Positions 11,791-22,639 are shown, numbered from the stretch's first letter. The stretch is 64,000 nt of DNA from Cyprinodon diabolis (GCA_030533445.1 CM060075.1:32813196-32877195), one strand, 5' to 3'. Notes: generated by a model not told the origin, from the sequence alone. Numbers and translations are program-made.

Positions 11791-12296
11791 TGTAATGATG
11801 TCAATGATGTATTGGACCCAGAATTCGAGGCGAGACAGGCAGTGGGTAAGTTCAAAACGTTTATTAAACACCAACAGGTGCGCGGGGCTGCTCGTCTGCT
11901 GCGGGGCAGATCTCTGCAGGTATAGGAGAATACAGGTCAGAGACTGGATGTGGAGCTGAATGCGACTTGGAGCAAAGTCACTGAATTGATTCAAAGTTCA
12001 GTTAATTCGCTGAGAACTCAGCAGAATCCAGAAGGGAGATTTGACCGCAGTTGCGGCGGCCACGCCCCCAGAGTTCCAAGAGAGCGAGCAGCAGACACCG
12101 CTGATCCACAGGACAGAAAACTGGTCATAATAAGGGAAGCAGACAGACTAAAGAAAGCTAGGAAACGTCTCACCAAAACACACAAATAACCTGGCGCTGA
12201 TGGGAGGCAAACACACAACTTAGAACCGCAGAACCAATTAGACAGGGAGCAAGGAGCAAAGGAACAAACCAAGCCATCAGCGCCAAGATCATGACA
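11791..12296 (-). mobile_element. Solo LTR, candidate 5-bp target duplication AAAAA
   Basis: Starts TGTAATGATG and ends GATCATGACA, with AAAAA on both sides (11786-11790 and 12297-12301). The A-run makes the duplication weaker evidence than usual. The overlapping short frames are explained by the element. Confidence 0.55.
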
Positions 12297-12301
12297 AAAA
12301 A

Positions 12302-12715
12302 ACCCATTTCCATTTCTTTCGTTTTTAAAATTAAATAAAAAAATTAAATGGCAAAAATCCAAATGTGTCTGCTAGTTATAGTCCATCTTATTTATTTGAA
12401 TATTTAACGAAAACATTGCAGATGCCACACACGCACACAAAATGACAGAAAGATCCAAGCGTTTTAGTTTCTATATATATATAATACCTTTCAAAAACTG
12501 TGAGTGTTTTCAAAAACTAGTGATTTTTTGAAAGAAAATAAAAGAATAAAAACAGTTAAGCATTTTAAAAACATCTTTACAAAAAAGGAACATAACAGCA
12601 TTTTTTAAATAAATGATTTATTATGAGAACATATCATTTCACCATTTTTTGGGGGGTAATTAATTGAATGCTTATTTATTTATTGAACATGTATATATTT
12701 ATGTATTTATTTAGA
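12302..12715. other. Intergenic, AT-rich
   Basis: Low-complexity A/T stretches and short imperfect repeats (CAAAAACTGTGAG, then TTTTCAAAAACTAG) only. Confidence 0.4.
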
Positions 12716-13240
12716 TTGAATTAGATGTGATTAGATGAGCTTTATTGATCTCACAGCGGAGAAATTCACTCGTCACATATTGGCATAGAAGTTACTGAAG
12801 GTGCAAACATGGAGGAAAAAGGTGCATTAAGAATAAGCAATAAATATACCGTATATCCAGGTATATACAGTATATCAAGATAAATAGGATTAAGGTGCAT
12901 GTGTACATGTATCACACACAATGAAAAACAAAACAAAAATAGGAAATAAAAAAAAAAAGAAATAAAGATATGTACAATCCGGATGGCTTATATACAGGGG
13001 GAGAAATATTGCACATTCAACATATTGCACAGCATATTGTTCACAGTCAATAAATACAAAACTATAATGTAGCTGCACAGTGGTTTTTACAGGAGTTATT
13101 GTTGATATAGTGCATTATTATAGAGTCTGGTGGCAGCAGGAACGAATGACCTGCGGTAGCGCTCCTTCTTACAGACGGTGTCTACTGTAAGTCTCTGACT
13201 AAAGGAGCTGCTCAGCTCCTCTTTTTATACATGGGAGGCT
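12716..13240 (-). mobile_element. 5'-truncated LINE, 3' end with reverse-transcriptase ORF tail
   Basis: On the minus strand the region reads through a conserved LINE ORF2 end (KERYRRSFVPAATRLYN, near 13115-13180), then a 3' untranslated part. It ends in GAGATCAATAAAGCTCATC and ATCTAAT-type repeats near 12720. The same 3' end lies in opposite orientation at 27640-27895. Clade is probably L2/CR1-like. Confidence 0.65.
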
Positions 13241-13252
13241 CATGCGTGAATG

Positions 13253-15241
13253 TGTGGTAATGTGGCCTTTTTGTCAAGTTTATTGCATGTTGTTTTCTAA
13301 TTTTGGATTTTCTTTACTTTTAACTGATTTACTTGTTTTCATTTTTGTGTGTTGCATGTTTTTTCTGATTTTGTTTGGAGGTCACATTACAACTCACACC
13401 TGGACACGCCCACAGCAGCGGCACAGGTGTTCCCCATCAGCCAAGCAGCGTGCCGACTGGGACACTGATAAAAAGACAGCTGTTTGGTTGGAGGAGAGGC
13501 CCTGGACATGGGAAGACAGAGACCGGACATGGAAAGCCGAAGCCGGACTTGAGAAGGGTCTAACAGAGTGGGTGAGGGAGAAGCAGTAGGAGATTTTTAG
13601 AGTTGTCGGAGCCGCCCTGGAGCGGGGCGCACTGGAGCGGGGAGCTGAGCCGCCCTGGAGCGGGGAGCTGAGCCGCCCTGGAGCGGGGAGCTGAGCCGCC
13701 CTGGAGCGGGGAGCTGAGCCGCCCTGGAGCGGGGAGCTGAGGCGCGCTGGGAGCGAGACAGGATGGAGACTGGCGCAACAGAGACTGGCGCAATGGAGAG
13801 CGGCGCATTGGGGAGCGGCGCAGAGGCACGCTGGCGAGAGGACCGCGTGTTGGAGGAGACCTCACTGGTGCCAGCTATGCTGGGGAGGCCCACACGCGCA
13901 GCATGCTGAACAGAGGACCGCGTGTTGGAGAAAGGACTGCGCCCTCCATCGTGCCAGCTAGAGCGCATCTTAGGACTATTCCATTGACTCTGCTGCTCCT
14001 GATGCCCTGCATTTTTTTTAATCCCTTCCTTTTAACTTATTTTTTTTAGCAACCCTTTTAGCGAGCTCCTCTTTTAAAATAAATTATTGAACTTTTAAAC
14101 CAATAAAAGGTTTTAAGGCTCTGCTCACAATCGCCGCAGTCTGTTTGGTTTTATGTTTTTTTTTTTTTAGATGATTGCGCCTCTCGGTTGCCACAGAATC
14201 TGGCGTTGCTGGTAGGACTGCTGGATTGTGAGCAGTGTTTTAACGGATTTTATTTTTACGATCAGATGGAAATGTGCTTCTCCCTAAGGATCGGCCGGAA
14301 CGGGCCTTGTTAAAGTGTGGGGGGATGTGGTAATGTGGCCTTTTTGTCAAGTTTATTGCATGTTTTCTAATTTTGGATTTTCTTTACTTTTGAACTGATT
14401 TACTTGTTTTCATTTTTGTGTGTTGCATGTTTTTTCTGATTTTGTTTGGAGGTCACATTACCACTCACACCTGGACACGCCCACAGCAGCGGCACAGGTG
14501 TTCCCCATCAGCCAAGCAGCGTGCCGACTGGTACACTGATAAAAACACAGCTGTTTGGTTGGAGGAGAGGCCCTGGACAAGGGAAGACAGAGACCGGACA
14601 TGGAAAGCCGAAGCCGGACTTGAGAAGGGTCTAACAGAGTGGGTGAGGGAGAAGCAGCAGGAGATTTTTTGAGACCGGTTGCCGCAGGCACACTGGAGCG
14701 GGCATACTGGAGCGAGGCGCTGAGGCGCGCCGGAGCGAGACAGGATGGAGAGCGGCGCAATGGAGACTGGCGAGGCGCTGAGCCGCCCTGGAGCGGGGCG
14801 CTGAGGCGTGCTGGAGCGAGACAGGATGGAGAGCGGCGCAATGGAGAGCGGCGCATTGGGGAGCGGCACAGAGGCTCACTGGCGAGAGGACCACGTGTTG
14901 GAGGAGACCTCACCTGCTGGCGAGGCCCACACGCGCAGCATGCTGAAGAGAGGACAGCGTGTTGGAGAAAGGACTTCGCCCTCCATCGTGCCAGCCAGAG
15001 CGCATCTTATGATGGACTATTCCATTGACTCTGCTGCTCCTGATGCCCTGCATTTTTATCTCTTTTTTTTTTTTTTTTTTTTTTTTTATCCCTTTTAACC
15101 ATTTTTAGCGAGCTCGTCTTTTAAGTAAATTATTGAACTTTTAATCTAATAAAGTTTTTTAAAGCTCTGCTCACAATCGCCGCAGGCTGTTTTGTTTTAT
15201 GGTTTTTTTTTTTAAGATGATCGCACCTCTCGGGTGCCACA
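13253..15241 (+). mobile_element. LTR element with 130-bp internal region (TRIM-like or deleted)
   Basis: Two direct LTRs, 13253-14195 (943 bp) and 14326-15241 (916 bp), both begin TGTGGTAATG and end GCCACA. AATG flanks the whole unit (13249-13252 and 15242-15245). The internal 130 bp holds a likely tRNA primer-binding site (TGGCGTTGCTGGTAGGAC, 14201-14218), five bases after LTR 1. A polypurine tract (AAAGTGTGGGGGGA, 14312-14325) directly abuts LTR 2. There is no gag or pol. Each LTR has a TATA-like GATAAAAA and a late AATAAA. All open frames here are within the LTRs. Confidence 0.75.
13610..13745 (+). repeat. 23-bp GC-rich minisatellite inside LTR 1
   Basis: The unit CTGGAGCGGGGAGCTGAGCC plus three bases is repeated about five times almost perfectly. 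LTR 2 has a rearranged, shorter version (about 14690-14870). This accounts for the repetitive minus-strand frames. Confidence 0.75.
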
Positions 15242-15399
15242 AATGTCCAACGAATAACTCCAATTGTTGTTTCAAAAATAGAAAACCTGGTTTCATTACT
15301 TAGTTTTTCCCTGGTTGTAGCGTTTGTGGACGCTACGTCGCTACTTGATAAAACAATAACGTCACTACTGGAAAGTTACTTGATAAATAATGCAGCGGC

Positions 15400-15720
15400 A
15401 CTACTGCCCAACACTGGAAACTATGTAATGATGATGATAATAAATAATAACACACAAACAGTATAACAATACGCCTGTTATCAGAGTAAGATGTTGAGGC
15501 TGTAGAATGATAATCCCTATGGTCTAATGTAATAAAAAAGCGATTAAAAAATAAACATTTAAGGCAACTCGGCCACAGTTGGGATTGAACCCGCAATCTG
15601 TTGAACCACAGACCACTGAGCCTAACCTCTACGCTATCAGCTCGCAACACAAGACACCCCTCGCAGTCTGCTTGTTGACCAGACTAGGAGGGGTGTCACG
15701 TATTGCACGGCAAGAAAGTA
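15400..15720 (-). repeat. tRNA-derived SINE-like repeat (inverted copy of 10330-10770)
   Basis: Reading the minus strand, an A box TAGCGTAGAGGTTAGG (15636-15621) and a B box GGGTTCAATCCCA (15592-15580) precede a tail that matches the reverse complement of 10480-10770. Better preserved than the plus copy. Confidence 0.6.
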
Positions 15721-16035
15721 ACACACAAAAAACAGTATAACAATACGCCTGTGATATGTGTTAATGTCCACATATCACGACAGGAAGAATATTTTAGTGC
15801 AAAGATTGATGTTTAAAAAGGAATTGAAGAGGACCAGCTAACGACCAGCCAAGGGCCCATCAAGGAAAGTGGGGAAATTTTAAATGGCTACTGCTATATA
15901 TGTATAAATAAACACAGTAATTGTTCTATGGACAAAAACATAATCGTCTCCCTTAGTTTGCAGGGCTAAATAAAGAACAATTTCAGTTTAAACAGACTTT
16001 GACTTTACAGTTGATACACAATGTTTTTTTTTTTA

Positions 16036-17213
16036 TTACTGTCTGTTTCCTCTTATAAGGAAGAACACAAAATGAAAACAGTGGGAACAAACCCAATACA
16101 TTGCTGCTATGCATAACAGCAGGAAGAGGACAAATGTCATATCTCCTACAGGAGCATGAAAAATCCTCCGCGAAATTAAATTCTTTAAAGTATACTTGAG
16201 CTTTTCTTCTGTTTTCTTTGTGTTTCCATCATAAACCTCTTTCTGTAGTGCTAAGTAATGCCTTAATATTTCAAAGAATTGCTCCATAAATTTGTACAAC
16301 TTATTCGCCAGTGGATCTACATATGATATTTTCAGTTTTTGCATCTCAGGATACAACTCCAACGTCATTGCAATAAACTGGTGTGTGTAAACTGCACATT
16401 CAGCTGCTTTTGTTGTCTGTGGGAAAAAAAACAAATTCAGATAGTTTTAAAATAAACATTGTTATTAATATTTTGTAAACCACTTACAAAAATGAACATC
16501 TGACCAACACAGAAGTAGAGCGACCCACCCTCTGTCTGTATGCTTCATCTACAGCCTCCTGTAGATTCTCCTGAAATATTTTCTGTAATTGATCAGAGAG
16601 AGTATGTAGATGTGATAAGTGGTTACTGTACATATGTTATATATGAAATTATGACTATGTGTAAAATAAATACCACTGTATTTTTTTTAACCTTAAACCA
16701 AATAAAGAGGAATTACTTACAAACTGCTTGTGGTTTGCAGCAATGTTTGCTTTCTCCAAAAACGTTAAAATAAATTCCATACCACTTTGGCTTTCTTTCT
16801 GGAAAGAAACAAAATATATAACAAAATAATCAGGAGACTGTTAAATTTGTTTACTTTTAAAGCAATGTAGGGAAATTCTTGTAGAGCTTTAAGCAAAATG
16901 GAGGCTCACCAGGAGCCTGACTCCTTTCACTTTATGTAAGCCTCTCATAAACCTCTGTAATTAACAAGACAGACAGCTGGTCAATGCAACTACAATATAT
17001 AGGTATTGTACACAGAGATGTGCAAGAAGTAAAAACTAAAAACAAAAATTGCATTTGAAATATTTTTTTCCTTGAGAAAAAGAATCAGTTTACCTGTGCG
17101 TCATTTTGAAAAACCTGTGACTGCACAGAGTGAATCAGAAAGAGCAGGGTGACAACATGGAATATGTTTTTGTTGAAGCTCAGAGCGACTGGTCTGAATC
17201 CTGTCACTGCCAT
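16036..17213 (-). CDS. Family member B: helical protein with signal peptide and C-terminal membrane segment
   Basis: Not recognised by name. Five phase-0 coding exons on the minus strand give 225 residues: 17213-17094 (MAVTGFRPVALSFNKN, then a hydrophobic signal core), 16954-16910, 16798-16721, 16582-16529 and 16416-16036. The fourth exon is exactly 54 nt (KIFQENLQEAVDEAYRQR) and aligns with KIIQEYYEGGLEDAADKK of the 25.4-kb gene. The last exon carries the motif LYPEMQKLK, then basic/acidic helices, then a hydrophobic stretch (MTFVLFLLLCIAAMYWVCS...) near residues 187-215 and a short RGNRQ tail. This predicts either a type I protein with a tiny cytosolic tail or a doubly anchored one. A non-coding exon ends at 17367 with a GT donor. 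Two extra exons and the C-terminal anchor distinguish it from the other members. Function unknown. Confidence 0.75.
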
Positions 17214-17482
17214 TATTTCTATGACTGAAAGAATTGAACAAGAACAATGAAAATTACTATTAGAAATGGAAGCAAATGTGATATACTTTATATAAAAAAG
17301 GAAATTTTTAAGTCCGGAATATCTATAATTTTATAATTCAAATTTTTTAATTCTAAAAACACCTACCTGCAGGAGAATCAAAGATGAACGTAATGGATAA
17401 TACGAGGACAAAACCCAACTGTTTTTCTTTACTCAGATTGTCCTTCCTCACGTTACATACTGTAGGCGTGACCTGCCTTTAG

Positions 17483-17493
17483 CTTTCAGTTTG
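17483..17493 (-). promoter_or_regulatory. ISRE-like motif upstream of gene B (one mismatch)
   Basis: Reads CAAACTGAAAG on the minus strand, about 115 bp upstream of the donor of the non-coding exon. It has one mismatch to the GAAANNGAAA core; weak alone, notable with the other family promoters. Confidence 0.3.
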
Positions 17494-17825
17494 AAAAACA
17501 ATATTGACAGCAGAACCAGCTAGGTGTCATTTAGCAATGACTGAGAAAACTCTAAATATGTTGACTGTTCATTAGTTCATGTTTAAGAATTTGAACATGA
17601 TTTGAAATAATTTTTTTTACATGAATTTAAAAAATATATGTTAGAACTTATAAATACATTTTTTTAATTAGGAAAAAATGAAGAGCACTCTGACCATAGT
17701 TAACACAAAATAAAAACAACTGTAGGCTATTATAAAGTAAAAGGCACCACCTAGTGGCAAGGATTGTTCAGTAATGTACCAGGCTATGTTGGATGCTGTT
17801 ATGCAGTGTAATGCATTAATGAAAA

Positions 17826-18440
17826 GACACACACGGTCTGTGTGGGTTTATGCAGAACTTTACTGACCAACTGCAATCTCAGTACATGATCTCCCAGGTA
17901 ACCTATTGCCTGGTGCATTATGGGTATATGTATATTTAAGCAACACATAACTAAACATCTCTTCCCTTAAGAAAAGAATTGAACTTTAACCCAACTGAGA
18001 CTATCGCTATGTCTAACACCTAATGTACTTTGTATTAGCTTACACCAAATGCTCTATTTTGAACATTCACAATAATACAATTATGATTTTTTTTCACACA
18101 ACAAATGTACAGTCTCTAGTGTTCAGCAATTTTCAATTAGTCTCTTGGGAGGCTGAACTGTGCGCTTAGGCCTGCACGGTGTCTTGGCAGGAGAGGTATG
18201 GACAGTTGCTGGCACTTCCAGTTCCAAGGTATACTCCAGGGTGTTGTCTCTGGCTATGTACTGTTCATTGTCTGACATGGGAGCTGGCTCAGAGGTCGTC
18301 TGCCTGGCTGTGTTTTTTCCTGGTCGGACCGCCTGTGTTGCTGGTTTAAGGTTGTCTTTTGTATCTCTGCTTCTTTCTGTATGTCTTCTTCTCTGTCCTT
18401 TAACCCCAGTCAGCTTTGGCAGATGGTTTCTCACACACTG
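17826..18440 (-). pseudogene. Gypsy-type retrotransposon 3' fragment (pol C-terminus plus LTR piece)
   Basis: The minus-strand frame 18434-18123 ends in a proline/arginine-rich segment with PKRTVQPPKRLIENC, typical of the last residues of Gypsy polyproteins. The following 300 bp (17826-18120) looks like LTR sequence. No protease, reverse transcriptase or integrase core remains here. Confidence 0.5.
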
Positions 18441-18444
18441 CAGT

Positions 18445-18680
18445 CTAGTTCTGCTGGAGGTTTCTTCCTCTTAAAAGGGAGTTTTTGCTCTCCACCTTCG
18501 CTACAAGCATGCTTAGTGTGAGGGATTGCCTTCAAGTCAATGAGTCTATGCAATCAATTGGTTTTCCTTAGATAGAAAACTTTGAATCAATTTAACTCTA
18601 TGATCTGGTTAATTGTAAAGTTCCTAAAGATGATATATGTTGTGAATTGGCGCTATATAAATAAAGTGAATTGAACTTAT
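18445..18680 (+). repeat. Teleost interspersed repeat, near full 3' part
   Basis: Starts GGAGGTTTCTTCCTCTTAAA, contains CGCTACAAGCATGCTTAGTG, and ends GGCGCTATATAAATAAAGTG. Second copy of the repeat nested at 1134-1325. Confidence 0.65.
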
Positions 18681-18890
18681 AAATGTGGATCATTATAAAA
18701 GAAAGGCTGATCATATTAAATGAGCCATAGTACAATTGTTTTTATTGGTTTCTTTTTTAAAGAATCAATAATGACAGTAGAAAGATAGAATCAAAAGTAT
18801 GTTCCACACTGTTAACAACTCCTCAGGAGTATCATAGCTTTTTTTGTTTAAAAAGATCTTTTCCATGAAGTGAAAATGCCTTCATTACAT

Positions 18891-19165
18891 TTAAAGCAAT
18901 ATTGCCATCTTACATCTATTAATCTCCTTTTGAATTGCCTTTATAGACTTTATAGACTCTGCAAGATGTTTTTATTGCTTTGCCCAAAAATCTGTGATTG
19001 CATGTTGCAGTTGTTTCAGCTGTGGACGAATGTGTGTTAGATCTTTTGTAGCCTCTGTATGTTATAAATTTGTATTTGACTGTGTTAGTATAATTTTCTG
19101 CTGATTTGTTTTTACCTCAATGGAATGGCTTTTGCTTTCACTGTGCGCTTATTCAACGATTTTGT
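18891..19165 (-). pseudogene. Family member G, degenerate
   Basis: The last exon (19052-18891) translates to ATKDLTHIRPQLKQLQHAIT followed by DFWAKQ and a stop at 18974-18972, then continues in frame as a charged helix to a second stop. HIRPQLKQLQHAITD aligns with the YPMLDQVK and AITD parts of the 25.4-kb paralog. A putative upstream exon (19165-19116) is 50 nt rather than 54, so it shifts frame. No signal exon was found. Read as a dead tandem copy lying immediately downstream of gene C. Confidence 0.5.
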
Positions 19166-19626
19166 CTGGAAAAAGTTTACTTCAGCAAACAGATTCAAAG
19201 GTAGCATGCTAAATGTGTATATCAAATAACCCTCACATCACTATATGTTCAATACTTTGAGTACCAAACCATGAAGTTACTTTATGCAATAAAAAATACA
19301 AAAGTTGAGGACCTTATGTATCTAATTCATTTGTTTAGTTTTTTTTTTTAAATTTTCTTTTTTTTTTCATTTTTGTTGCTGATGTACGTTATTAATAAAC
19401 ATTCTAAGGACCTATTTTTGCAGAAGATAAATTAAGTAACCTTACTGGTTGTAAAACCAGTAAACTTCAAACATAATTAAAACAGTTTGTAATTAAAAAG
19501 CCGAATGCAGACACTTAAACATTACAAAAGCTTCCCGATTGTAACTTCAGTAACCAATACAAAAAAACAAAAAAAACAAAAATGGCCTTTAAAAAGAGCC
19601 ACAAATCAACTGTAATGTATCAATAT

Positions 19627-20528
19627 TTACAGCCACTCATCATCATATTCCTCAGATTTTATTAAGTCCCAGATTTCCTGAATCTCTTCCTCATAAGCCT
19701 TCTTTGCTTCGAAAAAGTCTTTTCTTTCCTTGACTAATAAATCAGTGAGGGAGCTGGAGAGTCCGTCTAGGGATGAGGAGTTTTGGGCTGCTGCTTTCAG
19801 CAGCTTCAACTTTGGCGTAAACGCCTCCATTTCATCTTCAAATTCAAGTGTTTTAAGTTTAAGCCAGTTCTCACATTCTTTCTGTAAAGGGAGGAAAGTA
19901 AAAGAAAAACTGTAAATGAACAGTAAACACTAAAAAAATTGCAGTAATAATCACACTTTGAAAGTGTTTCTCATATCACTCTTTATCAAATAAGCCACAG
20001 TCCTTCCAAAATAAATGTACATTACAATACATGATTCCTGTTTTCACTTTAAAAGGTTTATTGGCCAAAAAACTGTTTGAGAAAGTGTGTCCACAAATAG
20101 AACCCACCTTCTTTTGAGCAGCATCTCCTATTCCTCCCTCATAATATTCCTTGAGAATTTCCTAAAGTTTAAGAAATAAAATGTAATGCAACATTGTTAA
20201 GAGTGCAAGTGCAAAGAGTTTTTATTAAATATGCACATGCGTCAATATCTAACATTTTGGATTTTTAAATATTGATGCAGCACAAAAAGTCTTCACTTTA
20301 ACCATAGAAGAAATACTGCCACTTAAATAACCAGCGAGTACTCCTATGCACCATAAGGATATCAAGGTGTGTAATTCATTTCCTTTTTTCTGCATTTTAT
20401 TTTTTATTAATCCAAGGCTTAAAAATAATACTTACAAGGTGAGATGTGCGGTACAACGAGTTTGCAACATAAACCAGACTCAGCAGAGTAAAGATCATAC
20501 AAGCCATTCCTCTGCCTCTGAATGCCAT
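19627..20528 (-). CDS. Family member C: small secreted helical protein, 133 residues
   Basis: Not recognised by name. Three coding exons on the minus strand: 20528-20436 (MAFRGRGMACMIFTLLSLVY, then VANSLYRTSHL; a compact signal peptide), 20161-20108 (54 nt, EILKEYYEGGIGDAAQKK) and 19881-19627 (84 residues starting KECENWLK, ending EEYDDEWL). All junctions are GT-AG and phase 0. The last exon holds the family motif FTPKLKLLK, then LSSSLTDLLVKERKDF and a KKAYEEEIQEIWDLIKSEE helix, closely parallel to the 25.4-kb paralog. A non-coding exon ends at 20661. A TATA box (TATAAAAG, 20791-20784) lies upstream, which sets the probable transcription start near 20755. Secretion is inferred from the signal peptide; no cysteine pattern or catalytic motif is seen, so a structural, binding or cytokine-like role is open. 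Confidence 0.8.
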
Positions 20529-20783
20529 GGTTCTATTAACAAAGACAGTTTTTCATATTTCTAATTAGTTTGTTTTTTTATGGCTAAGAAAAAATGCTAG
20601 GTTTTGGAGTAAAGTTACATTCACATTTGATCGAACTTTTAAATAAGTCAGAGAGCTCACCTTCTGTTTGAGAGTAGAGCTGATGCAACCAAAAGATAAC
20701 GAAATGAAGCACCACAGATGCTTTTAGCTGTTTCCAAGATGGTTGTCCTGTTACAGTGTGTGCATTAGCTAATGTTTGACTTT

Positions 20784-20813
20784 CTTTTATAACACATATT
20801 CTTTCGGTTTTAC
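20784..20813 (-). promoter_or_regulatory. TATA box and ISRE-like motif of gene C
   Basis: On the minus strand GTAAAACCGAAAG (20813-20801) is followed 10 bp downstream by TATAAAAG (20791-20784). The first matches GAAANNGAAA with one mismatch. Confidence 0.45.
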
Positions 20814-20829
20814 TTAAAAACTCCCCAGC

Positions 20830-21695
20830 CAGAAAAGGTAAAATCCCAGTTCTCCTAGCTCCTCCCCTTTCCTTCCCAGGTGATTACATATAGAGAAGAG
20901 AAAATAACAACCTCAAATTGTCGTCCTGATTCTTCTGCATTCTATTTTAACAACTAAAACCAATTGCGAACAACAATAAGTAGACATATACAGTAAAGGT
21001 GCTGTTCAACAGACAAACAGAACAATGAAAACCTGACAGACGGCAATTAAAATAAATACTCCTCAAACTTAACCACTACCTTATCAGTTTCATTTATGAA
21101 CTGGTTTCTGTTTTGGTCTGCCATAATACAGAGACACATGATAATATCATGACAAAACATTAAAACAGACTGGCTATAAAACCTCTCACCAGTTTCACTT
21201 TTGCTTTTTATTGCTTTATTAATATGTTAAACATGTGGTACAAAATAGCAAATTTTTCAAATTGAAACGGCAATATCATCACTGTGATAGTGTTTTATCT
21301 TTTTGTGGTGTGGTCTGGTGTTGTCTTATTTTGTGTCCCTGTTAAGCCCGTACCCCAAACCCTGAATTAATGCGAAAAGTGCTTGTAACGAGACAATGGG
21401 CTCTTTTTGGAAGAGTGCAAATCAGAAAGGACATTTTAGCCATACAGGGTGTGCGTCAGTGGTTGCCATTATAGGACATATAGGCAGCATGTATCAAGCT
21501 GTGACATGTACTCTGGTCACACATAGTACATATGTATGCGTCATATGTGTCTTTTTTAATGCCGCAAGTTAAGGGGAACTTCAATTCCAGTGAAACGAAA
21601 TCAGAAAAGCTTTATTTTAGAGTTTTACTCTTACAAAGAGGTTAGCTACTACAGACAGACAAGCAGCTGACATAAATAATGGGGAAATATATCTG
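20830..21695. other. Intergenic
   Basis: No exon or transposon recognised. It separates the gene C promoter from the SINE at 21704. Confidence 0.4.
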
Positions 21696-21703
21696 ATTTG
21701 TAA

Positions 21704-22024
21704 TGGGCTGCTCAGTGGCGCAGTTGGTAGCACTTCTGCCTTGCAGCAAGCAGGTTCCAGGTTCAAATTCAAAACATGGAGTTTGCATGTTCTCGCTGAG
21801 CATGCGTGGGTTCTCTCCGGGTACTCTGGCTTCCTCCCACAGTCCAAAGACATGACTGAGTGCGTACATGAATGGTTGTTTTTCCTGTTTGTCTCTTTGT
21901 TGCCCTGCGATGGACTGGCGACCTGACCAGGGTGTACCCCGCCTCTTGCTTGTAGACAGCTGGAGAAAGGCACCAGCACCCCTCGTGACCCCAGTTGGGA
22001 TAAGCGTGAAGGAAAATGGATGTA
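21704..22024 (+). mobile_element. Full-length tRNA-derived SINE
   Basis: A box TGGCGCAGTTGG (21716-21727) and B box GGTTCAAATTC (21760-21770) head the element. They are followed by the conserved fish SINE body (CCCTGCGATGGACTGGCGAC) and an end of GGATAAGCG...AAAATGGATG. A widespread teleost SINE type (V-SINE-like). The small frames in it are not genes. Confidence 0.8.
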
Positions 22025-22398
22025 TATTTTGAAATTAAAACAAAAGCATCTTAGTTTTTACATTTGAGGTTTTATTACATACAATGACGAGGATAAGCAA
22101 TTATGGTTTAGGTAGGATTTATCCAGGCATCTTACAATTGAATTTGTGGAATATCATTTTGAAGTCAAAAAATATATTTTTTCATGGTTTTCACATTAAA
22201 GTTACAACTTCACAAAATAAATTAGATTTTTATTTGAAAAAAAAAAAAGCTATTGTTGTAGAGAGTCTCTTTGAAGATTTCATCAGTTAGAGATATGGTT
22301 CTTTCAAAGGTTGAAAATCTCTACAGAAAAAAAAGGTGGTATGTGTTGTAACATCACCTTTAACGATTGTTCACTTCTGTTTAAAATGTTGGTTTACC

Positions 22399-22608
22399 TT
22401 AAGGTACTTTCCACATGATACAGTGAGCATTACTTATTTTCATAATTTTTTTTACACTTGCCAAAAGTAGGTCCAATGGTTTTAACAGTCTAGATGTAAC
22501 AAAGTCTCGTAAGACATCTATACTTTTGTCAAAGGTGGGGATTTTGCCTGGGATTCTTGACAAAAAGGACAATACAGTTTCACTGGTCTTTGTGGCATGC
22601 TTCTGATT
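22399..22608 (-). CDS. Possible exon of another family member (E)
   Basis: A minus-strand frame after an acceptor (ctggaatcag) encodes 67 residues from KHATKTSETVLSFLSRIPGK, through LRDFVTSRLLKPLDLLLASV, to a stop. It lies between genes C and D on the same strand, and its length and helical composition fit a last exon. However, I could not align it convincingly, and no clean 54-nt exon or signal exon was found upstream. It may be a relic or chance. Confidence 0.25.
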   Translation of the reverse strand, partial: NQKHATKTSETVLSFLSRIPGKIPTFDKSIDVLRDFVTSRLLKPLDLLLASVKKIMKISNAHCIMWKVP

Positions 22609-22639
22609 CCAGTTTTTTATTTTCAAGGTACTTCCCACA

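Noticed and set aside
13242..15098. Several overlapping frames of 60-150 residues on both strands
   Set aside because: They are inside the two LTRs and their GC-rich minisatellite; the same frames recur in both LTR copies.
15575..15660. Apparent tRNA gene on the minus strand
   Set aside because: A and B boxes are present, but the sequence is part of a longer repeat also found at 10330-10770, so it is a tRNA-derived SINE, not a tRNA gene.
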